Below are positions 44,723 through 57,715 of a stretch of DNA of 64,000 nt, piece after piece. The notes beneath the pieces were generated by a model. The model searched no databases. It had not been told where the DNA came from and was given only the letters and a program-made list of their open reading frames with translations. How positions within the stretch are numbered: position 1 is the stretch's first letter; every line of letters begins with the position of its first letter. The stretch comes from Aricia agestis (Eukaryota; Arthropoda; Insecta; Lepidoptera; Lycaenidae), in the NCBI RefSeq assembly GCF_905147365.1, contig NC_056416.1, positions 888,001 to 952,000 on the forward strand, in the 5' to 3' direction. A program made the position numbers and the translations under genes.

Positions 44723-45389
44723 TCTATACTAATATTATAAATTCGAAAGTATCTCTGTCTGTCTGTCTGTCTCGCTTTCACGCCAAAACTATCGAACCGA
44801 TTGTAATAAAATTTTGTACACAGATAGTCTAAAGCCTAAGAAAGGACATAGGCTATTTTTTAACTGGAAAAGAGGGTTGTAAGGGGATGAAACGGCGTAA
44901 ATTTGTTCAAATTAAGTTAGTTCCAAAAATTCATAATAGATGGCGCCGTGCCGTCTCCTACTTCGCGCTGACGCTTACTCAAACGTCTTTCTTTAAGAGG
45001 TGGTATCATCTTGCATTTGATTTTCGAATTTTCCGATTGTTACTTCTTTATTATGGATTTTATTTTTATTTTTTATTATGGAATTAATTTAATAACTCAG
45101 TACTTTATCTAATATCTATGCAGTGACGTAACCTATCAATGATAAATAGTTTATGGGTAAAGTTGTGTAATTGGGGGCTAAATATACTTTAAAATTTGGC
45201 ATAAATAAAGTTTAATTTAAAAAAATGAAATAAGTTATGTGCACACCCAAAAACAGCTGTGCAGTTTTTGGGTGTTTTGATTTAAGGGGTACCAGGGTTT
45301 TTTTTTATAAAAGCTTTTGACACCAATTTTGTTCACATCGCGCGCTATAAACAGAAGTCCACGCGGACGAAGTCGCGGGCAACAGCTAG
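44723..45389 (+). mobile_element. Intact non-autonomous Helitron (LEP1-like)
   Basis: A 667-bp element from TCTATACTAATATTATAAAT, through a (GTCT)n tract, CACGCCAAAACTATCGAACC and AAAGGACATAGGCTATTTTT, to GAAGTCGCGGGCAACAGCTAG. It sits between A and T, has no target duplication, starts TC and ends CTAG, all as expected for Helitrons. It is the single-unit counterpart of composite elements A and B. No Rep/helicase frame. Confidence 0.82.
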
Positions 45390-47437
45390 TTAAATATACT
45401 TATAATGTTCTGTTTCTATTTTTCATGATGTTTTTTATGCAATTTTTATCAAACTATACAATGCCATATTATTCTATCGATATCGATATTATTTTACTTC
45501 TGACGGAACCTTTATGTTAACAACATAAATTATGAGCCAATCGCTATCTCCTGTACCCCACACCGCATCATAACCGCACGTTTGCCGAGATTACGGCTGG
45601 CTGTTTGTCCGTGTATTGATACAGAACTCCACCTAATGCTCTGTGTATTGATACACAGCCTATGTGTGCTACACAATCTCCTAATCTGCCCTAATGTTTG
45701 TACTGTATCTGTAAATTTGCTCGCTCGTAGACCTACGCATTTATCTAGTAGCGTTCGTTCTAGTTTGCGCTAAGTTTAGTTTTGGACATATTTTAACAGC
45801 TCTTTAAACCTTGAGACCGAACTTAAGTTAAGACGCTCCCCCTACGGAGAGGCCGTAATGTACCGTTTTTAGAGCCTCATAATTTGAAAGCTACAAAGTT
45901 ATAATAAAAATATAGCCATTATTATAATCTTCAGTATAGGAACGTTCCTTTCATAGTTATTATAATTTCCTATTTTTGTTTTTTACACTCAATTACTCAT
46001 GCTCATGATATCAGCTTCCGAAGTAAAACCAGGTTTATTTAAATTCAAGCATGCATTCAGTATCTCCCTATTATTTACAAATGACGGTTATTTGAAACAC
46101 ACGCTAATAGATCGACAATTTCATTAACTACATACTGGACGTTTGAATTTTTTTAGGTCAATTTTGAACTAAGGTAAGTAAGTAAAAAAATAGGATTTTG
46201 TCGCGATTTCGGTAACGCGGTAAATGTATGGTCAAGGTCGTTTGCTCAGGGGATGGCCTTAATGCACAATAAATAACGCGATTAATTCGAAAAGTTAGAA
46301 AATAATTGATTTACGGTGTTGTTGCAAGACGACGTCTCTTGTCGAATTTCATAGATTTTTAATGTGTAACTTAGCTGTAAATTGTCCAACAACCTAGTAA
46401 GAAACAGAAAATTTTAAATGTAAATGCTAGAAACTAAAACAGTTTTTACATTAGAAATATATTAATTTAATATCTCAAAACTCAAATATTTCACTAACAA
46501 TATTGCAGTCGAAAAAAGTCGATACATTCGAGATAAGTGTTGCTAGTATCAGACAGGTATCATTATGCGGGCATACTTAGCCGGAAGGTGGGCCCGACCC
46601 CCCCGGGGGGAGGCAATTTAATTCTGTCCACGTTCTAATAATGACCGTCATAATTCGTTCAAAGTGTCCGGTCTGGGACACTTTAGCCCCCCCGATTCCT
46701 TTGCATTTCTAGGGGTTACCCCACTCCCATTTTCGCACTTGCACGTGTGTGTGATTTGTAATTGCCTGTTTAATTTCATTTTAATCTCGCGGGCTGTGAG
46801 CCTGTGATCATCTCTGCTGAGTTTCTGTTTGCCTGATATATCTACTTTATTGGTTATTGGAATATCGGTCAAGCTTTTTTCATATTTTTTTTATTCTATT
46901 TTAATAAACATTAAAAATATTATACTTAATTTCTAAGTTGTTTTACGTCGTATTTAGTACTTACTCTATTTTATAGAAAACACTTATTTGTTTGGACATA
47001 TCCAAAACAAAAATATACTTATGTTAGTGTTCGTTTTATTCGTCTCTGCGATTATTTTCATTTGAACCAATTTAATTTGTAATCCTGCCCTATTTTGGTA
47101 CTAAATAAAACAATCCGGAAGCCATTTTCATAAATATCATCAATGTCTTGTGTATTTGTATGTGCGTGTGTGTTATCAACACGTGTGTGTGATTTATTTG
47201 TATCGTAAAGGGATTAGAGGTCCCTCCGGCGGGATTGTTAGCCGTTAATGCTGGCAATATGAGTTGGTGTACTTTCCCTCATATATGCAACAGACCAAAT
47301 TTCAAAGTGGTCGTTATTGTCCTTTTATGTATATGTAGCAGCTAGCTACAAACGAGTACAAAAATAAAACAGAAATATTCTTTATTTTCTGTATTAGTAA
47401 TTGTTACTTGTGAATTTTATACTCTATAAGTCTATAT
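45390..47437. other. Unique AT-rich DNA
   Basis: No gene supported. The palindromic-looking CCCCCCCGGGGGG lies at about 46597-46610. A GT-rich microsatellite-like patch (TGTGCGTGTGTGT) lies at about 47160. Confidence 0.4.
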
Positions 47438-47643
47438 CAGCGGGGCTAAAATGGTTACATTTAGCAATTCGTCTCAATCAATTCAGCACATGAATTGTCA
47501 AGACTGTCAAACTGACGAATGTCAAATTAGTACGAATTACTAGATATGAATTGCAAGCAGAGTGACCATTTTGCGATTTAAAAAAATGAATCAAATTACG
47601 ATTCATATTATGATTCTCCAAAGCGACCATTTTAGTCCCGCTG
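47438..47643. mobile_element. MITE with CAGCGGGGCTAAAATGG ends
   Basis: The left end CAGCGGGGCTAAAATGG pairs with the right end CCATTTTAGTCCCGCTG (one mismatch). Length 206 bp. Inner words AATTCGTCTCAATCA, CAAATTAGTACGAATT and AATCAAATTACGATTC suggest extra internal pairing. No clear target duplication, so the superfamily is uncertain (hAT-like CAG ends). Confidence 0.75.
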
Positions 47644-50081
47644 CTTGATTTTTATCACTCTTTCCACTTTCTAGTACCTAATGTACAGGCTATATTATAA
47701 CTATCTTGCTACGGTATGAAGGTATCTTTCAGTTTTCTTTACCTTGAAAATCTTATTTACTTTTACATACGTGATAAGTGATAACCAAAACTAATATTTT
47801 TTTATTTAATTTCAGGTACGTTACGCTGAATCTTCGCCAGTAAGTCGCACCCACCCCCTTTATTAGCCGCTAGTGTTGTACATTTGTCGATGGGGCGTCG
47901 ATATTTACGGGTTTTAATTAGAGCACAACACTAATGTCGATACGTGCTAGTGCGGGTGCCTCTAATGAACTTTTTACTTTGCATTTTTATTCGTTTGAAG
48001 TCCCGTCTCGCATTATTAAATATGTTCCTAATGATGTTAAGTCGATACTGGAATCCATTTTGTATTTTAATTTTATATCGATAAGACCTTAATACGTCTA
48101 AATTTAATACAAGCGAATTTCTAATAGTCTAGTAAGTGAATAAGATAATTTAGGGCTTATTTTTTAATAGTCAGCTGAAAAGTTATTTGGTAACAACACC
48201 TTTTTGAAGAACAGACAAAAATTTATAATTAATTTAAGTGTCAAAATTAACTGTCTGACTATTTAAAAATCAACCATTAGACAGATACATTTTTATTTGA
48301 GGGCAATTCCTAAACTAAAATTGAATCGACAAGTTACAAGTTCCATGTAAAGCTTTGAAGCAACATTTTCCATGCCACATAAAGAACGCCGAACTAAAGA
48401 GTAAACCAATAAGTAGTTAGCGGTATTGTCATTCATTGTATGCAGCACACACGCCGGTACACTTGAGCTCCAAGTCACGTGGACATCACTGATGAGCTAA
48501 AAAATAAAACTGCACCAAATGAACACAATCACAAGTCCGCCTTGCCTCATCAAAAGAAATCCAAACAAAATAGGAGACAGACTGTCCGCTGAATACAAAG
48601 AGGGGCGAGACGGGGATAGGGGGGGGGGCCGCACGAGGGAGGGAGAGAGAAACAATCGCGAGCATAATTGATTTTAACTTAGACTGCAAATGAAGTCAAG
48701 TCGCTGGGCGTGTGGGGTGCCCCGCGCCCACCAGTGGGGAACTATCATTTTTGTACTTCATAGCCGCTGTTATGCCGTACGTATTCGATTCTTATGTGAT
48801 TGTCAAGAGCTGCATATCACTTAGAGATTTTATTATTATTTTTATTCTTAAGATACAATCACAGACGTTAAAAGATCTCAGGTATTATAATATTGTCAGA
48901 ATCAATTCCATCTCAATACTCCGATTTGTCAAACTTCGAGACAAACTTTGAATCTCATTGTCTTAGAAATAATTTGATATTCGTCGTACATTTCACGGTT
49001 AGAATCGTAGATTTTGATGTCTGCTATGAAACGATAACATTATTTCTACATTATTTGATGCTTTATTTATTAATTTAATTATATATTTAAAAAATCTTTT
49101 AATAAAAAAAATCTAATTTATTATTAATATCGATTTTTCATGGATTATCCCTAGACCCTATTTTAAATTCCAATTATTTTAAAACCTATATTTAAAATAT
49201 TTTTTATTTTTATTTTAAAATTACCTCTTTCTGATTCCTGACTTCCTGGTTAGTACGTTACAGTAACAACCATGAATATTTGTCTACCTCTTCCTTACTC
49301 CTGAGTCCCCGGTACATCTATCATGTTTATGAAAATCTCCGATCGCAATCACTACCTAATATACATTTACTAGGTCCAGGGCAGGTCCTATAACGAAGGG
49401 CTCATTTGAATAAACACACGCCGGTCCCGCTGCCTTAATCCTGATTCATTAGGGTCCGAGGTGCGGATTTTGTGTAATGAGACGAATGTATTTTTTCTGG
49501 AGCGCTCTTTAAGAGCCATAATTAGGCTGATGAATCTTGGGAGGTTTTTGGACTGTGCTAAATTAGATAAAACTCTCGAGGTTGTCAAATTGTCTGGCAT
49601 GTGTGAGTTGGCTAGGGCAATTTGGCAATTGGTACTGTTTTACAAAAATGAAAATGAGTACCTATTACTGAGACTTCGGGCCATTCCGTATCTACCAGGT
49701 TGTATGAATCTTGCTAACCAATAACCATATTGTTAAATATTATGTGATGCAGTCAAATTTTAGTGGATAGATTAGGTTTTAAGGATTCAGTTTTTAACCG
49801 TTTTGTACGCAACTCTTTTGCGCGTCGTCAACTCACTCTAAGCTTTTTTAACTTTTTCATCCTATCTTTCCATTTCGCCCTTTGAGTGGGGAAAAACCCT
49901 ATCACAATACTCAATAGTATATTATGCCTCATTGCTCATTATTCTTCAATTTTTTCATAATTTATTTCATTTGGGACTTTCGACTTTAGAATGAACTTTT
50001 GTAAACTAATCGATCTTTTTCTTAACAGTTAATAGTAGCGTGAAAACTAGAAAATTATATAAAATATAAAAAGATTATATA
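47644..50081. other. Unique AT-rich DNA
   Basis: No gene supported. A run of GGGGGGGGGG lies near 48620. A TTTAATTTCAG acceptor-like word at about 47805-47816 followed by CAGTAAGTC at about 47839 could bound a 22-base micro-exon, but nothing supports it. Confidence 0.4.
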
Positions 50082-50139
50082 ATTTAAAATTAATCTTGTC
50101 TAGACGGTATATACCGTCTAGACAAGATTAATTTTAAAT
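50082..50139. repeat. Perfect 58-bp palindrome
   Basis: The 29-base arms 50082-50110 and 50111-50139 are exact reverse complements with no loop. The arm starts ATTTAAAATTAATCTTGTCT and the centre is GGTATATACC. Loop-free perfect palindromes are unstable in replication, so it is either very young or an assembly fold-back. Confidence 0.93.
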
Positions 50140-51116
50140 CTATATTATGTAATTACATTGTACTTTATTAAACAGTTATTCATTTACTCTGAAGGCAGAC
50201 TGAATAATAAACAAAAGGGTAGTTGTGTGTTTTGTAAATACTTAAATAGCATTTTCACTAATGTTGGCACAACTTTGATAAAATAGATAGGCAGTAATTT
50301 CAATATCTGAATTACATTGAAATAAAATAAATCTGACGGATTAGTTGCTAATACCTCCTCATCTATTAGAAGTCGGTTAAGTCACCTTTTATTTCTCCTA
50401 TCGACGCTCGCAGCAAAGGTTACGGAGCGCATGAGTGCTCATCGCATCTAACCCTCGAATATGGGCGGTAGTCATTAATGCATTCAATAAACAATACAGT
50501 TCACGTGTCCTGGCTGCGGTCTGCGGCCCTGGTAGGTACTGGAGATGCCAGATAGCCGCGCCGCCCGGCGATGCCCGATATGGTAAACACACGGGTCAGA
50601 TATTTAAATTGGACAATAAAACATTGCCCTGACGTACTCCGCCCGTCGTGAGGGAGCTTTTTTTAATTATTTTATGAGATCGGTATGTGATTGGGTGCAC
50701 CTAGAGGCTAGAGCACGTTGCAATGATTACGACAAAGGACGGAAATGAAGGGAAAAATGCTCAAATGACCAATACAGTGCTTAATGAGGTATCGATATGT
50801 GACATGTCACTTGAATACAGGCTTATATTATCCTCATTAGAAGTGTTTTGTGATCTGAGTTGTGGGCTTCCATTCTTAAACATAAGAATTACTTATAATA
50901 ATCAAAGGTATTAATAAAATGGAATACATTAAAATCCAAAATGTTAGTTCCAAAGTATTATGGTAAGATTTCACAGATATTCTTGAAATCTAGGTTGTCG
51001 GTAGCAGCAACTTTTTTTGGTATTTCATAATTTTTATAACTCCTACAAATTATTATGCCACTCCGGTCTCCGCTATCATAAGATATTCTAACCGTTTTCA
51101 CTACACACATGTAACC
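50140..51116. other. Unique DNA
   Basis: No gene supported. A GC-richer patch lies at about 50400-50600. Confidence 0.4.
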
Positions 51117-51444
51117 GTGGGAGAGCCATGCTTCGGCACGAATGGGCCGGCTCGACCGGAAAAATACCACGTTCTCACAGAAAACCGGCGTGAAACAGCG
51201 CTTGCGCTGTGTTTCGCCGAGTGAGTGAGTTTACCGGAGGCCCAATCCCCTACCCTATTCCCTTCCCTACCCTACCCTATTCCCTTTCCTTCCCTACCCT
51301 CCCCTTACCTATTCCCTCCTAAAAGGCCGGCAACGCACCTGCAGCTCTTCTGATGTTGCGAGTGTCCATGGGCGACGGTAGTTGCTTTCCATCAGGTGAC
51401 CCGTTTGCTCATTTGCCCCCTTATTGCATAAAAAAAAAAAAAAA
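51117..51444 (+). mobile_element. SINE-like element (Metulj-like), copy 3
   Basis: Plus-strand copy from GTGGGAGAGCCATGCTTCGG through a shorter CCCTA/TTCCC tract to a poly(A) of about 15. AACC precedes it (51113-51116) and also follows the tail, which could be part of a short target duplication. A MITE starts three bases after its tail. Confidence 0.82.
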
Positions 51445-51446
51445 CC

Positions 51447-51610
51447 AAGGGTCAATCAGACCGCAACGCGACGCGTAGATGGATTCCTAAAGTATGGATT
51501 TGACAGATTTGCAAGACGTCTCAGTTTTCACGCAAAATGGAATCTGTCAATTCAGTACATATTATTTAGAAATGCATCTACGCGTCTCGTTGCGGTTTGA
51601 ATGAACCCTA
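51447..51610. mobile_element. MITE (TCAGACCGCAACG family), copy 3, most complete
   Basis: Starts AAGGGTCAATCAGACCGCAA and ends TTGCGGTTTGAATGAACCCTA. The inverted ends continue inward with GCGACGCGTAGATG / CATCTACGCGTCTCG. About 164 bp. It shares GACAGATTTGCAAGACGTCT with the other copies. The outermost AGGGTCAA/TGAACCCT words show the true boundary of the family. Confidence 0.82.
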
Positions 51611-54374
51611 ACTTTCCACTCATTATTTTTCACAACTTAACCCTTAGTCGACGCAGCTCGCACTGCAGGACGTTTCCCAATCACGTGTGGCTAATAGACG
51701 GACATCTTAAGACAATTACCGCGTCTTCGCTGACGGCGCTGCCCACGTGCGTCCCCCGGGCGACTGCAGTAGGCTCGACGGAATACTAATTAACAATTAG
51801 GGGACGTCTTACATCGATAGTAATTGGACACATTAACTGCACATACCTCATAATAATATTATGGACTTGAAGTCTAGGGTGAACCTTGGGATTTGGGAAT
51901 GAAAGTATCGGTAATAAACGTAAACTATATTAATTTAAGTATTTAAAAACCTTTTTTGAAGTTTAACTTAGTGATTTGAAGTTAACTTATCTTGAAGCGT
52001 AGAAATTTTATAACTATTCGGCGGTAACAAAATAGCAAGAATCACGATAAATTATTTCTTCGATTTATACCTGTCTTAATTCATTAAAACCATTATATTT
52101 TATAAGAAATCAATCCGTCACTGAGTTAGTGACCGGCGCGGCGCGGGCGGGCGGCGGGAACTCGGCGATGATCGGGTTCAACAGAACCATCACTAACGAA
52201 TTTGTCACGCCGCTGCAGACCTTGTGCCTGGCAGACGTGGCAGGTTTATTTTGTAGTGTTAGTGAATAGATCGGCTAGTTTTTTGAGATCCTTGAAACTA
52301 TCTAACTATCCTAACTTCAAAATTTTTTTAGAAAAACTTCAGAATTACTAACATTTTTCTCTATTTTTTCTTTAAAAGAAAATACTAGCAAATACAAGAA
52401 TCTTCGAAACCTTTGTTAAATTATGTAGGCAATAGAGTACAAATATGACAATATATTGTAGAGTGTAGACTCTACGAAAAATTCTTTAGTCACAAAGATC
52501 TCAAAAGATATTCTCTCTAATCCCTGCCACATCTAACCATCACCAAGTCTACTCCACCAATTGTTCCATCACAAATCAGCCGTCACCTGTCAGCGCTCAC
52601 CAAAAAACTAGCCCCGCGCCCGGCGCCACTCGCCAAGCGTTAATTAATATATTTGTCACTTCGTACAGACTGACAGATTGATAATTATAATTATTAACAC
52701 ATTCGAGGATTATAACAGGTCGGGAGATAGATGGGCGTCTTTTTATCAGGTGTCATAAGATGATTTCTCCATTTTTAAAGGTTGACGTTTTGAAGGTAGT
52801 GGACGTGTTAAGTAGATACTTTTTACCTTGTAGTCATTTTAGGACTAAAAAAGTTTCGGTTAGGTCCTAAGATATATTCAAAAATTATTGCCTAACTATT
52901 TCCAGATTTACATGTCTCAACTCTCAAAAAATTAGAAATGAATAGAATTTAATATTGACATGATTTTTAAAGATGATCTCTACATTATATTTCAAAGGTA
53001 GCTTAGACAACCTTAGAAAAGGCTACTAAAGGCTAAACCATAAAAGGAACCTAGTAGAGGGACAGGTTAAACAAATAAAAGGCGGCCCGCTGACTCTTCA
53101 ACATTGAGTGTTTGTAAAATATGTCATTTGTTGGCCGTAAAGTTTTAAGTGACTATTAAGTTAATTAGCATTTTTCACTCGACATTAGTTTGAGGGCTTA
53201 TTAAGTTTTAACGAGCGCTTAATGTGGTCGGCGTATGGATGTTTGTGACCAAACAAAAGGTTTACGACACCATAAACTTGCTATTGAGTATTGCTCTTAA
53301 AATAGTTAATACAGAGTGAGCGAGTCACAGAGACATCGCTAGGAAAATATAAAACAGTAGTTAATTCACTTTTCAAATGATTATAAAACTTTATTTAATT
53401 CTAATTTTATTATAAATCTTATTAGTTTTTTCCTATATTTTGTAATCAATTTAAATAAGGTATATAGTGCACTGTCCATTAAATTTTACAAATATGTTTC
53501 CAATAACATTGCTGTTTAGTTAACTATTTAGTTTTGTAAAGTTTCTATAACATTATTGTACATTACCCAATAAATCGAAGATATTATTATGTTATCTCAA
53601 AATAACATAATTGTAATGATTACATATATTGCAAAACGCGATAAAATACGAATTACTAGATAATATGTCGATCTTATTTATAAATTATAAATATCAGTTT
53701 AAAATTAGTCGTGACGACTGATGACTGAAGGCAATCAACAATGATAAGTTATTATAATTAGCATTTACCTGTTGATGAGTGATACATATTTTTATATTGG
53801 AATTTTCCAAAAATAGTAAGCAAAAAATAACAAGAACAAATATTTTAAAAAATCTTTGAAAGTTAAGTTTAATCTGGGTAGTTTCAGAATTGATAAAACT
53901 TTAATGTACTTTTCATAGTAAAAAAACAGATGCAGAGATTTTATACGTAATTGATATTCTTGGTCTTAAATCAAATCGCCATAGACTAATAAACTTTTTA
54001 GTGTTTCGTAAAAATGGGAACTTATACTAGGTATAATCTTTCACTTGTGCATATATTTTTAAATATATATTAGTGTTTGTTTATTTCGGAAACGCATTAA
54101 TATTTTTCTGACTAAAACTTTGAATTATTTTATGGTCTCTATCGCTATATTACTCTACATTCAGATCAAAAGTGTAGTTTTACGAGCAGAGATGTACAAC
54201 AGCTTGTTCACAGGTGATAGGACGATTTCATTACATTACAAATATTACAATAACATACTTTGAAGGAGGAGAAAGTCTTAAGTTATTAGTTTAATTTAAA
54301 ATATCATTATCTGGTATTTGAAAATTTTGAATCTAAAGTGAAGAAGGAGGTTTTAAATCAACTATAGATAACAG
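51611..54374. other. Unique AT-rich DNA
   Basis: No gene supported in about 2.8 kb. A GC-rich patch (GGCGCGGCGCGGGCGGGCGG) lies at about 52134-52153. Several AT-only stretches occur at 53390-54080. Confidence 0.4.
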
Positions 54375-54704
54375 TTTTTTTTTATGAAATAAGGAGGCAA
54401 ACGAGCAAACGGGTCACCTGATGGAAAGCAACTTCCGTCGCCCATGGACACTCGCAGCATCAGAAGAGCTGCAGGTGCGTTGCCGGTTTTTTGAGAGGGA
54501 ATAGGGCAATAGGGGAGGGTAGGGATGGGAAGGGAAGAGAATAGGGGAGGGTAGGGAAGGGAATAGGGTAGGGGATTGGGCCTCCGGTAAACTCACTCAC
54601 TCGGCGAAACACAGCGCAAGCGCTGTTTCACGCCGGTTTTCTGTGATAACGTGGTATTTCTCCGGTCGAGCCGGCCCATTCGTGCCGAAGCATGGCTCTC
54701 CTCC
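54375..54704 (-). mobile_element. SINE-like element (Metulj-like), copy 4
   Basis: Minus-strand copy with its poly-T at 54375-54383, the C-rich middle (as GGGAAGGG/GGGAGGG on the plus strand at about 54497-54580) and its head CATGGCTCTC near 54700. About 330 bp. Confidence 0.8.
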
Positions 54705-55423
54705 GTCTAAAAATATTGTAAAACTTTTTTATCCTTCGCTCTTATTTTATGTAGAGCTCAAGGGATTTCTTACCTTATGTAAAGTAGATACTCGTATTAT
54801 ACATAGAACTTTAAATAGGTTGTTTTTTTTTTTATTTAAATTGATTTGCACATTATTACATATATTATAACTGCTCCTGAGTCCTGCGCAACTCCCATAT
54901 TGATCGCTAGCTGCAAGCGCACTTCAAAAAATCAAACAAAGCTCATAACTCCATACATTTTATTATCGATTTTATCGTTCTTCCGGATATCTCCGACACA
55001 CGAATATAAATCCTAAAAACATCGCATTAAAGTACATATTTTATTGCCCCGTCCCGTATGGTTTAACGATCGATATGAAAAGAAATAAAAAACGATTGAG
55101 ACGTGAATTATACTGTTTATTTGATGCCAATAAAATATGTTTTATACTGCCCGCCATTTTTATTATATTTTCATTAATTACACGAATAGCTTAATAAATT
55201 GTTAAATGATCGAATGTGAATTTTATTATTTTCTGTGATTTTATGGGCGGTCAAAAAAGCAGTTATTTTATAGACTTTCTAACTACTGGATATTGCCTGT
55301 AACTTTGTTGCATCTTAATTATCTTATCGTACTTTATTAAAAGGACAGCCTTTCCCGGGACTCAAGTAACCCCCATACTAAATTTTATTAAAATCAGTTC
55401 AGCTGGTTGGTTAACTGCTATTT
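54705..55423. other. Unique AT-rich DNA
   Basis: Nothing recognised in about 0.7 kb. Confidence 0.4.
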
Positions 55424-55431
55424 GCCTATAG

Positions 55432-55628
55432 CAGTGCTTTTCAAACTGTGGGTCGCGACCCCCTGTGGGGTCGCGAAGCTTCTGTAGTCGCCAAAAGTTG
55501 AAAGGACTGTTTTAATAAAAAAAAAACAATAAAGATTAAAAATTCAATTTAACAACTAAGAAAATTTTCAATATATAATAAAAAAAAAGCCAACGGCCGT
55601 GAAATATTTTGTCATGTCAAAAACACTG
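55432..55628. mobile_element. hAT-type MITE with perfect target duplication
   Basis: A 197-bp element starting CAGTGCTTTTCAAACTGTGG and ending in AAAAACACTG. It is flanked by identical 8-mers GCCTATAG (55424-55431 and 55629-55636). The left GGGTCGCGACCCC motif is shared with the element at 3460-3706, but the right half has been replaced or has diverged. No transposase. Confidence 0.92.
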
Positions 55629-55636
55629 GCCTATAG

Positions 55637-56589
55637 AGACAAACACACATTTTCACTTATAATGTCTGTATGTATTATCTTCTTAAGGAATCCTCACACG
55701 TTCAGTCTGCAGGCACGTGTGAGCCGGCCTTAAGCAATCTTAGTCTAGGAGCCGAGTGGCAGTTTTATGCCGACGCGAGAAGCCGATGGCTTTCATAACT
55801 CCTGCGATTCCATCGACGACGAGTTATGACTGACAGACAGATGCCCGGGAGTGTGGTGAATGGTGGTGTGGATGTGGTATGCCGTATGTCTCATGTGGAA
55901 TAAAATAATTATTTGTTGTTGATATTGTCACTTTTTAGATTTTATTTAGCTTAAGTATGTAGAAGTAAAGACGGATAGCAAATAAAACTATAGATGACGA
56001 TTGACGGATGATATTATAGAGAATGTCCTTATAAAAACATAAATTATTATTATCGACTCTATGTTATGTTGGTCAACTAAGAGGATTTGTAAAAAAAGTT
56101 AATGCTTAAGTTTAGTGAAAAAACTAAAGTTTAGAAAAGTGCAAGAACATTGAATATAATGTAAAATGTTTGCATTACTTCTGTTTTTAATTGGGCGTAT
56201 TAATCTATTAATAAATCTGTCACTGACTTTTTCTAACATTTTGCCTTTGCAGTCTAACATTAGCCTTCATTTAGTCAATTTGCCACCTCCATTCGTCGTG
56301 GTTCCTTCACAATAATAATACGTCAACGCCAGCCCGCTATCTAAATGGTGTTTGAATTGTTTCCATCAATAAGGCACGAGTGTGGATCCCTGTACTGTGT
56401 GAGACTGATTTTATTACTACTGGCTCGCAGACTATAATAGGTACTATTGCATTCTAGCCTCTCGGTCTATTTCTTAGAATTTTATTTGTGGTTTGCCGAT
56501 CTGGGTTTGTTTATGTTGTTTTGTTTGTTTCAGGTAAGTATATTTTTAAACTAGGTACTCTATTGGTTTTAAATTAACCTGTTTTCTAC
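55637..56589. other. Unique AT-rich DNA
   Basis: No gene supported. A TTTGTTTCAGGTAAGTA word at about 56524-56540 joins an acceptor and a donor consensus with no exon between. Confidence 0.4.
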
Positions 56590-57715
56590 TTTAGTAAATG
56601 GTAATGGACGTGGCTTACTCGACATCTCTTTCCACGTAGCGATCAGTTAAGCCGAATGTGTCTCTCATTTGTAGCACAAAAAAGCCTAGATGAGTGTAGA
56701 ACCTAGGCCATACATTAGGATCGATAAGCGCTGCGTGTAGGGTGACAAGGCGTCGCATGTCGGCGGACAGTCCCGGCTCGCCGACAGCGTGTTCACACGA
56801 TCTGATTGCGCCTGCTTTACGGCCCCGAGCGGAGCCCATTAGTACCGGCCGCTGCCTGAATTGCCTAATTAGAATTACACGGCGCGGGCCGGATTTCGCT
56901 GCGAGCTCCAATCGCGATCGAAAAACTAAGGCGCTCGTCGAACTGTTCCCAGGCTAGATAAGTTCACAATAGGCAGTAAACAAGTTTAATTGTGTCGAGA
57001 AAAAATATATTATATTTTATTTTATTTACACTTAACAATTATTTTCACAGAGTTTCACTAATACACTGTTAAAAACTTGTGATCTGTAATTGTACACCTT
57101 ATGAATCGATTTCACGAATTGCGGCGCTAAATTTCGACTTTAATGACCCGCCGTGTAATGTGACCCTCTCGGGAGTCGCAATCAAAGAAGTTAAAAATAA
57201 CGTCCTCTCGGAGATCGCTCGCCACCTGCTCCCGGTCGGGTTCCGCCGCTCGTCTCGATTCATAAACCGCACAATTTACAGACGTTTTACTTTATCGTCG
57301 TAAATAAACAGTTCCGGAGCATAATAACACTTTATACCGCATTATCTAAATTATACGAGCATCCCAGAAATGCACGCATAAAGATATCCGTGGCGCAACA
57401 CGAAAACATTATCGGTGAAATATCGATACAATTTCCTTGATCTGTAAAATAAAATCTCGCCGCTTGACGTTTTGTTTAAATTTACTCACGCGCGCATCGA
57501 GAGGTTGTCGTAAAATTGAGGACGTTATGGTCGCTGATAAGTGCGACGAGGCCGGACCGTCCGGCCTGTCCGGACTCCGGCCGTCCGAGCGACAGGTTTA
57601 TCGTGGACACCCCACCGCGCCGCACTATTTACGCGATGATTTTTGCGGGTTTTAGAGGGACCGGTAAATTAGATTTTGCACCGCTTATTAATGATGGCCA
57701 CTCGTTACTGTAAAC
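56590..57715. promoter_or_regulatory. Candidate cis-regulatory islands
   Basis: Two CpG-rich blocks (about 56600-56960 and 57080-57715) separated by AT-rich DNA. Words include AAACCGCAC (57264-57272, Runt-like), GTAAATAAACA (57300-57310, forkhead-like), CCTAATTAGAATT (about 56862) and CATAAAGATATCC. Open frames exist on both strands but none resembles a protein family. Confidence 0.3.

Noticed and set aside
47810..47850. Micro-exon between TTTAATTTCAG and CAGTAAGTC
   Set aside because: Only splice-like words; no transcript, no conserved peptide, no neighbouring exon.
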